From Prevotella sp. (lineage in GTDB: Bacteria > Bacteroidota > Bacteroidia > Bacteroidales > Bacteroidaceae): DNA of 49,835 nucleotides. This document shows positions 6,926-13,683 of this stretch, piece after piece. A program made the translations under genes and the position numbers. The notes below the pieces were generated by a model that searched no databases, was not told the DNA's origin, and worked only from the letters and a program-made list of their open reading frames with translations. The stretch covers positions 1-49,835 of the forward strand of contig JAFSNR010000179.1 of the NCBI GenBank assembly GCA_017443345.1. Direction: 5' to 3'. Position 1 is the stretch's first letter, and every line of letters begins with the position of its first letter.

Positions 6926-9511
6926 GTGATTTACCCGAATAACTTCGAGCACAAGCTTGGTTTCGATGAAATCCGGAAGCTGTTGAAGGAGCGTTGCTTC
7001 AGCACTTTGGGGAAAGAGAAGGTCGATGAGATGGCTTTCTCAACTGTTTGCGGTGAGGTCAACGAACGTCTGACTCAGGTCAGGGAGTTCCGTAGGCTGA
7101 AGGAGGAAAAGGACGATTTCCCCATGCAGTACTTTTTCGACGTACGAGAGGCTGTGACCCGTATCCGTATGGAAGGCACCCATCTGGAGGAAGACGAAGT
7201 GTGGGACCTGAGACGTTCGCTCGAGACGATTGCCAATATCGTCAGATACCTCGAACGTGATGCTGAGGAAACGGCCAGTGGTGAGCTCAGTTACCCCTAC
7301 CCTGCCCTTCATCGACTGGCTGAGGGCGTAACGACCTTCCCTGCCATGATCCGTCGCATCGACTCCATCCTCGACAAATTCGGCAAGATCAAGGATTCGG
7401 CGTCGATGACGCTGGCCAGCATCCGTCACGAACTGGAAAAGACACAGGGTTCCATCTCGCGTACCTTATATACTATATTACACGCGGCACAGAAAGACGG
7501 ACTCGTGGAGAAGGACGCAGCCCCCACGATGCGCGACGGACGACTGGTGCTGCCAGTAGCCCCACAGGCAAAGCGTCGCATCAACGGTATCGTCCACGAT
7601 GAGAGTGCCACAGGCAAGACTGTGTTCATCGAACCAGCTGAAGTTGTGGAGGCCAACAACAAGGTGCGCCAATTGGAGGCTGAGGAGCGACGGGAGATCA
7701 TCCGCATCCTCACCGTCTTTACTGACGAGGTGCGACCTTACGTGAAGGAGATTCTCAACTCCTACCAGTTCCTGGCACAGATCGACTTCATTCAGGCCAA
7801 AGCCGAATGGGCGACGCTGACGAAAGCCTTTGAACCCGAAGTGGAGAACAAACCCCATATTGACTGGATACGAGCCATCCACCCCTTGCTACAGCTTTCG
7901 CTCGAAAAAAAGGGAGAAAAAGTGGTGCCGCTGGACATATCTCTAACCTCTGCCCCCTCACCACTAACCACTAAAGCCGGTAGGCTTCTTATCATCAGCG
8001 GTCCTAACGCAGGCGGAAAGTCCGTTTGTCTGAAGACGGTTGGACTGCTGCAGTATATGCTCCAGTGCGGTCTGCCCATCCCCATCGGCGATCGCAGCAC
8101 CACAGGACTCTTCCAACATATCCTGATCGACATTGGCGACGAACAGAGCATCGAGAACGACCTCTCGACATATTCGAGCCACCTAATGAACATGAAGCAG
8201 ATGATGAAACAGGCCGACGCTCATAGTCTGCTGCTCATAGACGAGTTCGGCAGTGGTACTGAGCCCACCATCGGAGGTGCCATCGCTGAAGCCATGCTGA
8301 AACAGTTCTGGAAGAAACAGACCTTTGGCGTCATCACGACCCACTATCAGAACCTGAAGCACTTTGCAGAGGATCATCCAGGCGTTGTCAACGGAGCGAT
8401 GCTCTACGACCGCCACGAGATGCAGGCCCTCTTCCAACTCGCTATCGGACAGCCTGGCTCTTCGTTTGCCATCGAGATTGCCCGTAAGACGGGGATTCCT
8501 GAGGAGGTGATCAAGGATGCCTCAGACATCGTAGGATCTGACTATATCCAGAGCGACAAGTACCTGCAGGACATCGTGCGCGACAAGCGTTACTGGGAGG
8601 GCAAGCGTCAGACCATCCATCAGCATGAAAAGAGGTTAGAGGTGAGAGGTGAGAGGTTAGACGCCAGCATCGAGGAAATCGACCGCGAGCGTAAGCAGAT
8701 TCTGAAACGTGCCCAGCAACAGGCTGACGAACTCTTGGCAGAGGCCAATCGCAAAATCGAGAACGCCATCCGTGAGATTCGTGAGGCTCAGGCCGAGAAG
8801 GAGCGTACGCGTCAGGTTCGTGAAGAACTGCAGGAATTCCGTGAGCAGGTTACCAGCGACGACAATCAAGGCTTGATGAGCGAGGAGGACTTCGCCAAGA
8901 AACTGCGCCAGATGGAAGAGCGCAAGGCCCGTAAAGCCAAGCGTAAGGCCGAGAAGGGCGATCAGGAGCGTAAGGCCAGCGAGAAGCTCGCAGCCCACGC
9001 CAAGACATCGTCAGAGCCTCAGGACCGTGAGCTTCAGAAGGGCGATACCGTCCGCATCAAGGGTCTCGACACGATTGGCAAGATTGAGAGTATCTCTGGC
9101 AAGCAGTGTACCGTTATTTTCGGTGACATGAAGACCAAGATGAAACTCGAGCAGCTGGAGTATGCCGACAAGTCGAAAGCAGAAAAGACCGTAGCCTCGA
9201 AACACGCTGACCTCGCAGTGAAGACCTCCAAGATCACTCGAGCCACGATGGAGGACCATCGTCAGAACTTCCATCAGGACCTCGACGTGAGGGGTATGCG
9301 AGGCGACGAAGCCCTTAACGCCGTCATGCATTTCCTCGACGACAGCATCCTCGTAGGCATGAGTCGTGTACGCATTCTGCACGGTACAGGCACAGGCGTT
9401 TTGCGCCAGTTGATTCGCCAATATCTGGGCACTGTACCCAATGTTTCCCACTTCCGAGATGAGCATGTCCAGTTCGGTGGAGCAGGCATCACGGTAGTTG
9501 ATTTAGATTAA
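6926..9511 (+). CDS. mutS2: MutS2 family ATPase/endonuclease
   Basis: An 861-residue MutS2. Members of this family suppress recombination or rescue collided ribosomes; which role applies here cannot be read from sequence. The GTG start fits the family N-terminus (MIYPNNFEHKLGFDEIR) and the next in-frame ATG would cut into that conserved part. Visible features: MutS core and clamp (about 1-340), Walker A GPNAGGKS (359-366), Walker B LLLIDEFGSGTEP (near 435), a charged coiled coil (about 520-700), a KOW-like segment (near 700-750) and a C-terminal Smr nuclease domain with DLDVRG and HGTGTGVL (about 785-861). Two 7-base-period repeat arrays are inserted in frame, at residues 339-350 just before Walker A and at 569-579 in the coiled coil. 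It is transcribed alone. Confidence 0.95.
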   Translation: MIYPNNFEHKLGFDEIRKLLKERCFSTLGKEKVDEMAFSTVCGEVNERLTQVREFRRLKEEKDDFPMQYFFDVREAVTRIRMEGTHLEEDEVWDLRRSLETIANIVRYLERDAEETASGELSYPYPALHRLAEGVTTFPAMIRRIDSILDKFGKIKDSASMTLASIRHELEKTQGSISRTLYTILHAAQKDGLVEKDAAPTMRDGRLVLPVAPQAKRRINGIVHDESATGKTVFIEPAEVVEANNKVRQLEAEERREIIRILTVFTDEVRPYVKEILNSYQFLAQIDFIQAKAEWATLTKAFEPEVENKPHIDWIRAIHPLLQLSLEKKGEKVVPLDISLTSAPSPLTTKAGRLLIISGPNAGGKSVCLKTVGLLQYMLQCGLPIPIGDRSTTGLFQHILIDIGDEQSIENDLSTYSSHLMNMKQMMKQADAHSLLLIDEFGSGTEPTIGGAIAEAMLKQFWKKQTFGVITTHYQNLKHFAEDHPGVVNGAMLYDRHEMQALFQLAIGQPGSSFAIEIARKTGIPEEVIKDASDIVGSDYIQSDKYLQDIVRDKRYWEGKRQTIHQHEKRLEVRGERLDASIEEIDRERKQILKRAQQQADELLAEANRKIENAIREIREAQAEKERTRQVREELQEFREQVTSDDNQGLMSEEDFAKKLRQMEERKARKAKRKAEKGDQERKASEKLAAHAKTSSEPQDRELQKGDTVRIKGLDTIGKIESISGKQCTVIFGDMKTKMKLEQLEYADKSKAEKTVASKHADLAVKTSKITRATMEDHRQNFHQDLDVRGMRGDEALNAVMHFLDDSILVGMSRVRILHGTGTGVLRQLIRQYLGTVPNVSHFRDEHVQFGGAGITVVDLD
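7940..7974 (+). repeat. Five-unit heptanucleotide array inside mutS2 (site 1)
   Basis: Five 7-base units in register: TCTCTAA, CCTCTGC, CCCCTCA, CCACTAA, CCACTAA. Translated in frame it supplies the Thr/Ser/Pro-rich loop LTSAPSPLTT, where family members, from memory, have a shorter turn. Confidence 0.75.
8631..8661 (+). repeat. Four-unit heptanucleotide array inside mutS2 (site 2)
   Basis: AGAGGTT, AGAGGTG, AGAGGTG, AGAGGTT and a trailing AGA, contributing RLEVRGERLD within the coiled coil. The units resemble site 1 read on the other strand (TTAGTGG/TTAGAGG). Confidence 0.75.
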
Positions 9512-9523
9512 GTGTGCGCACAC
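9512..9523. terminator. Short palindrome after mutS2, possible weak terminator
   Basis: GTGTGCGCACAC is a perfect 12-base palindrome directly after the stop codon, followed by AATTTTATT. It could form only a 4-bp hairpin, so it may instead be a protein-binding site. Confidence 0.3.
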
Positions 9524-9548
9524 AATTTTATTAAAAAAACCAAAAATA

Positions 9549-9580
9549 TTTGGCTAACTCATTGATTCTCCGTAACTTTG
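9549..9580 (+). promoter_or_regulatory. Promoter of the small lytic transglycosylase gene
   Basis: TTTG at 9549-9552, a 20-base spacer and TAACTTTG at 9573-9580. It predicts a leader of about 120 bases before the ATG at 9707. Confidence 0.75.
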
Positions 9581-9584
9581 CACC

Positions 9585-9706
9585 CGAAAATTGATTAAAC
9601 GCCCGTAGTGACGTGGTTCTCACGACGCGAAGTCGTCCTCTTGATACAGAAAATCTAAAGGATAATGCGGTTCCCGAGATGGGTGTCCGCCTAAAGTATA
9701 GAGATT
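9585..9706 (+). ncRNA. Structured 5' leader (possible cis-regulatory RNA)
   Basis: This leader is GC-richer than the gaps around it and holds three short stems: CGTG/CACG (9612-9615 with 9621-9624); ACGAC/GTCGT (9622-9626 with 9632-9636, loop GCGAA); and GCGG/CCGC (9667-9670 with 9687-9690) enclosing CCC/GGG (9673-9675 with 9681-9683, loop GAGAT). The first two share bases 9622-9624 and so exclude each other, as in a switch. I do not recognise it as a known riboswitch class. Confidence 0.45.
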
Positions 9707-10150
9707 ATGAGTCAAATTATTAAAAAAGCATGTTTGAGCCTGATGGCTCTTGCGATGGTAAGCCTCTCAGCTTTGGCAGCAGGTAACGCCACAAAGAGCA
9801 ACAAGACATCAGGATTCAACTGGAATCCAGTGATGGATGCTATTATTCAGGTAGAAAGCGGAGGCAATGCAAGGGCTGTAAGTGGAAACTCAGTCGGAGC
9901 CATGCAGATTACCCCGATTCTTGTGAAGGATTGCAACATCATTCTAAAAAAAAGGAACAGTAAACTGCGCTACACATTAGCTGACAGATACAGCTTGGAG
10001 AAATCTAAAGAAATGTTCCTGCTTATTCAATCATTTCATAACCCGGAGAACAACGTAGAGAAAGCAATCCGAGCCTGGAATGGTGGGCCAAAATACAGTG
10101 TCCGTGCTACCAACAGGTATTACAAGAAGGTTATGAACAAACTGAAGTAG
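9707..10150 (+). CDS. Small exported lytic transglycosylase-like protein
   Basis: A 147-residue protein with a signal peptide ending near ALAAG and one SLT-type lysozyme-like domain, expected to cleave peptidoglycan glycan strands in the periplasm. The likely catalytic acid is Glu50 in QVESGGN, followed by the family signatures GAMQITP (about 64-70) and AWNGGP (about 124-129). It is much shorter than the large Slt70 or MltD enzymes and has no LysM domain, so it may be a minimal catalytic unit or an accessory enzyme. The gene stands alone between mutS2 and lemA and has an unusually long structured leader, which suggests post-transcriptional control. Start chosen because it gives the signal peptide. 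Confidence 0.8.
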   Translation: MSQIIKKACLSLMALAMVSLSALAAGNATKSNKTSGFNWNPVMDAIIQVESGGNARAVSGNSVGAMQITPILVKDCNIILKKRNSKLRYTLADRYSLEKSKEMFLLIQSFHNPENNVEKAIRAWNGGPKYSVRATNRYYKKVMNKLK

Positions 10151-10237
10151 AATCTTCTATTTCAAGAACCATACAGATCCGGTTGTCAAGATATGAAGCT
10201 TGGCGATCGGATTTAATTTTTAAATAATTCTAATTTA

Positions 10238-10269
10238 TTTGCGCAATTACGCAACAATCATTACCTTTG
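10238..10269 (+). promoter_or_regulatory. Promoter of lemA with an overlapping dyad
   Basis: TTTG at 10238-10241, a 20-base spacer and TACCTTTG at 10262-10269. A dyad TTGCG-N6-CGCAA (10239-10254) overlaps the -33 box and could be a repressor or activator site. Confidence 0.65.
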
Positions 10270-10302
10270 CCGACGATAAAGAACTAAATAAAAGTATTGA
10301 TT

Positions 10303-10863
10303 ATGACACTGATTATCATTTTAGTCGTTGTTGCACTCATCGTGATTGCGTGCATCAGCATCTACAACAACCTCGTCAAACTGCGTAACAACCGTGAGAA
10401 TGCCTTTGCGAACATCGATGTTCAGCTGAAGCAGCGTCACGACCTGATTCCACAGTTGGTAGCCACCGTGAAGGGTTATGCCCAGCACGAGAAGGAACTG
10501 CTGGAGCGAGTCACCCAAGCCCGTGCTGCCGCTATGAACGCCACTGGCATCAATGACAAGATCCAGGCTGAGAATGCGCTGTCGAGTGCACTCGCAGGAC
10601 TGAAGGTATCCGTAGAGGCCTATCCTGAACTGAAGGCCAACCAGAACTTCCTGCAACTGCAAGAGGAGATCTCTGACATCGAGAACAAGATTGCTGCCAC
10701 ACGCCGTTACTTCAATACCGCTACACGTGAGCTGAACAACGCCGTACAGACCTTCCCGTCGAATATCTTCGCCAACATGTTCGGATTCCACAAGGAGCCC
10801 ATGTTCGAGATTCCGAAGGAGGAGCGTGCTACCATCGAGAAGGCTCCTGAAATCAAGTTCTAA
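10303..10863 (+). CDS. lemA: LemA family membrane protein
   Basis: A 186-residue LemA protein: one N-terminal membrane helix (residues 2-20, very rich in Ile and Val), then the family motif YNNLVKLRNN and ENAFANIDVQLKQRHDLIPQ, and a long alpha-helical cytoplasmic bundle. LemA proteins have no assigned enzymatic activity; they are commonly found beside an M48 protease, as here, with only six bases between the genes. The ATG at 10303 is used rather than an in-frame TTG two codons earlier. Confidence 0.93.
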   Translation: MTLIIILVVVALIVIACISIYNNLVKLRNNRENAFANIDVQLKQRHDLIPQLVATVKGYAQHEKELLERVTQARAAAMNATGINDKIQAENALSSALAGLKVSVEAYPELKANQNFLQLQEEISDIENKIAATRRYFNTATRELNNAVQTFPSNIFANMFGFHKEPMFEIPKEERATIEKAPEIKF

Positions 10864-10869
10864 GGCAGG

Positions 10870-11910
10870 ATGAGATACGTCGGAATCCAAAGCCAGATCT
10901 CGCGCAACAACATGAAGAGCATGTTGCTGCTCATCACCTTCCCCATCATCCTGCTGGGTATGACGTGGATCTTTCTGGCCATCATCTCCTATTTTGGGGC
11001 AGACTATTACGATCAGGTCGACGGCAACTACTACATGAATCAGGTGGGCGTCAACTACGAGCCTCAGGTGAGTATTGACTCCGTGAACTGGACGTTCTCG
11101 AAGATTGCCCCGTTCATCATTGGTGGTGTCGTCATCTGGTTCTGTATCGCCTACTTCAGCAATACGAAGATGATCCAGCGGGCCACAGGTGCCCAACCAC
11201 TGATGCGACGAGAGAATCCAAGGGTGTACAACATCGTGGAGAACCTCTGTATGGCCTGTGGAATGGATATGCCGAAGGTGAACGTGATCGACGATCCCCA
11301 ACTCAATGCCTTCGCCAGCGGTATCGACAAGAATTCCTATACCGTCACAGTGACCACTGGACTGCTCGACCGTCTCGACGATCGCGAACTTGCAGGCGTG
11401 ATTGGCCACGAGCTGACGCATATCCGCAATCGCGACACCCGTCTGCTGATTACGAGCATCATCTTCGTGGGTATCATCTCCACCGTCCTCTCGCTGGTGG
11501 TGAGGATGATCTACAACCGTATGTTGTTTGGTGGCTTCAGCAGTAGCAACAACAACCGCAATGAGAAGGGAGGCGGACTCTCCGTGGTGGCCATCATGGT
11601 CATCGGAGCCATCTGCGCTGGCATCGCCTATCTCTTCGTCTCGCTCACCCGTTTTGCCATCTCGCGTAAACGTGAGTTCATGGCCGATGCTGGAGGAGCC
11701 GAACTGTGTGGCGACCCTACGGCACTGGCTTCAGCCCTGCGTAAGATCTCGAATAATCCAGGACTAGGCGACGTCGAGCGCGAGGATATTGCACAGATGT
11801 ATATCATCCATCCGAAGAAGATGACTCAGGGACTGATGCAGTTCCTCAGTGGCCTTTTCGCCACGCATCCCAGTACGGAGGAGCGTATCAGGATTCTGGA
11901 GCAGTTCTAA
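10870..11910 (+). CDS. Membrane-bound M48 zinc metalloprotease (HtpX-like)
   Basis: A 346-residue integral membrane protease of family M48. The zinc site is HELTH (His180, Glu181, His184) with Glu269 in REFMADAGG as the likely third ligand. Membrane segments lie near residues 17-40, 75-95, 195-215 and 235-260. Related enzymes degrade misfolded membrane proteins on the cytoplasmic face of the membrane. It forms an operon with lemA just upstream. The region between the first two helices (about 45-75) carries a Tyr/Asp/Asn-rich extracytoplasmic loop. A terminator shared with the opposing tRNA follows the stop codon. Confidence 0.92.
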   Translation: MRYVGIQSQISRNNMKSMLLLITFPIILLGMTWIFLAIISYFGADYYDQVDGNYYMNQVGVNYEPQVSIDSVNWTFSKIAPFIIGGVVIWFCIAYFSNTKMIQRATGAQPLMRRENPRVYNIVENLCMACGMDMPKVNVIDDPQLNAFASGIDKNSYTVTVTTGLLDRLDDRELAGVIGHELTHIRNRDTRLLITSIIFVGIISTVLSLVVRMIYNRMLFGGFSSSNNNRNEKGGGLSVVAIMVIGAICAGIAYLFVSLTRFAISRKREFMADAGGAELCGDPTALASALRKISNNPGLGDVEREDIAQMYIIHPKKMTQGLMQFLSGLFATHPSTEERIRILEQF

Positions 11911-11931
11911 GCAATATAGGTAAAAATGAAA

Positions 11932-11957
11932 AAACGCAGCCCTCAGGGGTTGCGTTT
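11932..11957. terminator. Bidirectional terminator between the M48 gene and tRNA-Met
   Basis: AAACGCA at 11932-11938 pairs with TGCGTTT at 11951-11957, and the stem extends inward through GCCC/GGGT to a TCAG loop. A-tracts on the left and T-rich bases on the right serve both strands. Confidence 0.8.
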
Positions 11958-11966
11958 CTTCTTGTG

Positions 11967-12039
11967 TTGCGGAGGCAGGATTCGAACGTGCGACCTCCAG
12001 GTTATGAGCCTGGCGAGCTACCAACTGCTCCACTCCGCG
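11967..12039 (-). tRNA. Initiator-type tRNA-Met (CAT)
   Basis: A 73-base cloverleaf on the minus strand with anticodon CAT. Initiator marks: the first base (C) faces A at position 72 and so does not pair, and the D stem has A11-T24 (GAGC/GCTC). The anticodon stem is CCAGG/CCTGG, so the usual three G-C pairs near the loop read AGG/CCT. The T stem GCACG/CCTGC has a C-C mismatch at its fourth pair (genomic base 11988). CCA is not encoded. Confidence 0.93.
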
Positions 12040-12085
12040 ATGTTGACTTTCACTGCAATTCAGGACGTTTCCCGTTTTGCGGCTG

Positions 12086-12093
12086 CAAAGGTA
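12086..12093 (-). promoter_or_regulatory. -7 promoter box of tRNA-Met
   Basis: The minus strand reads TACCTTTGCAG, about 47 bases before the mature tRNA. Confidence 0.6.
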
Positions 12094-12197
12094 CGAAGAT
12101 TTTTCGAATTGACCAAATAATTATGCTGTTTTTTTGAAAAAATGCCGTTTTTTGAACTTTTCCCTCCTTTTTTCTTGCGTATTTCAAAGAAAAGTCT

Positions 12198-12228
12198 TAA
12201 TTTTGCACACTGTTAGTGCTGTGTGCAA
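12198..12228 (+). promoter_or_regulatory. Promoter with overlapping inverted repeat before the TetR gene
   Basis: The -7 box TAATTTTG (12198-12205) runs into an exact inverted repeat TTGCACAC-N10-GTGTGCAA (12203-12210 and 12221-12228). The repeat covers the last bases of the box and the expected transcription start, the classic position for a self-repressing TetR operator. Confidence 0.65.
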
Positions 12229-12240
12229 TTTTTAAATCAT

Positions 12241-12248
12241 AAGGAGGA
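12241..12248 (+). promoter_or_regulatory. Unusually strong Shine-Dalgarno site
   Basis: AAGGAGGA sits seven bases before the ATG at 12256. Such a full match is exceptional in this window and settles the start of the TetR gene. Confidence 0.7.
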
Positions 12249-12255
12249 AGCATAT

Positions 12256-12849
12256 ATGTCCATATCCAAAACCAGACAGAAGCTCGTTGATGTAGCACGC
12301 CAGTTATTCGCCAAGAATGGACTGGAGAATACGACGATGAACGACATTGCCCAACAGTCGGGCAAGGGTCGACGCACGCTCTATACCTATTTCAAGTCGA
12401 AGGAGGAGATCTACTATGCTGTGATCGAAAGTGAGCTGGAGCGCCTCTCCGACAAGCTCGACGAGGTGGCTGCACGCAAGATCCGTCCTCAGGACAAGAT
12501 CATCGAGCTCATCTACACCCATCTGAGTCAGATAAAAGAGACAGTTGTGCGCAATGGTAACCTGCGCGCAGAGTTCTTCCGTAACATCTGGATGGTAGAG
12601 AAGGTGCGCAAACACTTCGACGACGCAGAGATCGAGCTCTTCCGAAAAGTCTACACAGAGGGTAAGGAGGATGGCGAATTCGACATCGACAACATCGACC
12701 TCGTGGCCGATATCACCCACTATTGTATCAAGGGTCTCGAAGTACCTTATATATATGGACGTATCGCGCACGGCATGAAGGAGGAGGATACCAAGCCCCA
12801 GGTGGCCAAGGTGGTCTATGGTGCGCTTGGAAAGTTCCAGAGAAGATAA
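12256..12849 (+). CDS. TetR family transcriptional regulator
   Basis: A 197-residue repressor with an N-terminal TetR helix-turn-helix (about 8-55; ARQLFAKNGLENTTMNDIAQ then GKGRRTLYTYFKSKEE) and an all-helical ligand domain. The ligand is unknown. The start is fixed by the Shine-Dalgarno site at 12241. fabG follows in the same direction after 62 bases made almost entirely of 7-base repeats, so the regulator may sense an acyl compound and control fatty-acid synthesis. This is inference from position only. An inverted repeat overlapping its own promoter suggests autoregulation. Confidence 0.88.
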   Translation: MSISKTRQKLVDVARQLFAKNGLENTTMNDIAQQSGKGRRTLYTYFKSKEEIYYAVIESELERLSDKLDEVAARKIRPQDKIIELIYTHLSQIKETVVRNGNLRAEFFRNIWMVEKVRKHFDDAEIELFRKVYTEGKEDGEFDIDNIDLVADITHYCIKGLEVPYIYGRIAHGMKEEDTKPQVAKVVYGALGKFQRR

Positions 12850-12851
12850 TT

Positions 12852-12907
12852 AGTTTACAGTTTACAGATCAAAGTTTAAAGTATAAAGTTCAAAGTTTAA
12901 AGTTAAA
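12852..12907. repeat. Eight-unit heptanucleotide array between tetR and fabG
   Basis: Eight consecutive 7-base units: AGTTTAC twice, AGATCAA, AGTTTAA, AGTATAA, AGTTCAA, AGTTTAA, AGTTAAA. It starts two bases after the tetR stop codon and ends four bases before the fabG start, so it is essentially the whole gap. Confidence 0.85.
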
Positions 12908-12911
12908 ATTT

Positions 12912-13649
12912 ATGGGATTATTAGAAGGTAAGACAGCGCTGATTACTGGTGCTGCACGCGGTATCGGAAAGGCTATCGCACTGAAGTTCGCCGCTGAGGG
13001 CGCAAACATCGCATTCACCGACCTCGAGGTCAACGAGGAGACTGAGAAGGAAATCGCAGCCCTGGGCGTGAAGGCCAAGAGCTATGCTTCGAACGCAGCC
13101 GACTTCGCTCAGACGGAGGAGGTAGTAAAGGCCGTGAAGGAAGAGTTTGGCTCAATCGATATTCTGGTGAACAACGCTGGTATCACGAAGGACGGTCTGA
13201 TGCTCCGTATGACTGAGCAGCAGTGGGATGCCGTCATCGCAGTCAACCTGAAGTCGGCCTTCAACTTCATCCACGCCTGTGTGCCCGTCATGATGCGTCA
13301 GCGTGGTGGCTCCATCATCAATATGGCCTCTGTCGTTGGTGTTCATGGTAACGCTGGTCAGGCTAACTACGCTGCCTCAAAGGCTGGTCTGATTGCCCTC
13401 GCCAAGAGTATCGGTCAGGAGATGGGGCCCAAGGGCATCCGTGCCAACGCCATCGCTCCTGGTTTCATCGAGACGGCTATGACAGCTGCCCTGCCCGAGG
13501 AGGTTCGCAACGAGTGGAAGCAGAAGATTCCTCTCCGTCGTGGTGGTCAGGTCGAGGATATCGCCAACGTGGCAACGTTCCTCGCATCAGACATGTCAAG
13601 CTACGTCAGCGGACAGGTGATCCAGGTTGATGGTGGTATGAACATGTAA
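12912..13649 (+). CDS. fabG: 3-oxoacyl-ACP reductase
   Basis: A 245-residue short-chain dehydrogenase that reduces 3-oxoacyl-ACP with NADPH in the fatty-acid elongation cycle. It has the nucleotide loop TGAARGIGKA (about 12-21), NNAG (about 88-91), the catalytic Ser in IINMASVVG (near 139), Tyr and Lys in YAASK (near 152-156), and the FabG-type C-terminal ending VIQVDGGMNM. The ATG at 12912 is chosen because the protein then starts like other FabG proteins. No acyl-carrier or malonyl-transferase genes are nearby. A second 7-base repeat array separates it from the next gene. Confidence 0.93.
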   Translation: MGLLEGKTALITGAARGIGKAIALKFAAEGANIAFTDLEVNEETEKEIAALGVKAKSYASNAADFAQTEEVVKAVKEEFGSIDILVNNAGITKDGLMLRMTEQQWDAVIAVNLKSAFNFIHACVPVMMRQRGGSIINMASVVGVHGNAGQANYAASKAGLIALAKSIGQEMGPKGIRANAIAPGFIETAMTAALPEEVRNEWKQKIPLRRGGQVEDIANVATFLASDMSSYVSGQVIQVDGGMNM

Positions 13650-13651
13650 TC

Positions 13652-13683
13652 AATTGATAATTGACAATTGATAATTGATAATT
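13652..13683. repeat. Four-unit heptanucleotide array before the pseudouridine synthase
   Basis: AATTGAT, AATTGAC, AATTGAT, AATTGAT and a trailing AATT that abuts the next ATG. The array fills the gap between two genes. Confidence 0.85.

Noticed and set aside
9601-9706. Leader of the transglycosylase gene as a known c-di-AMP or cobalamin riboswitch
   Set aside because: I could not match any conserved core of these classes; left as an unnamed structured leader.
10321-11421. 366-codon minus-strand frame opposite lemA and the M48 gene
   Set aside because: Antisense shadow of two recognised genes, with no family motif.
12203-12228. Inverted repeat before tetR as a terminator
   Set aside because: It overlaps the -7 box and is followed by only a short T run; an operator fits better.
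12723-12911. Upstream extension of the fabG frame over the end of the TetR gene and the repeat array
   Set aside because: The extra residues are out-of-frame tetR and repeat translation; the FabG fold begins at 12912.
12852-13683. Heptanucleotide arrays as a CRISPR array
   Set aside because: Units are seven bases long, contiguous and degenerate, with no spacers, and no cas genes are present.
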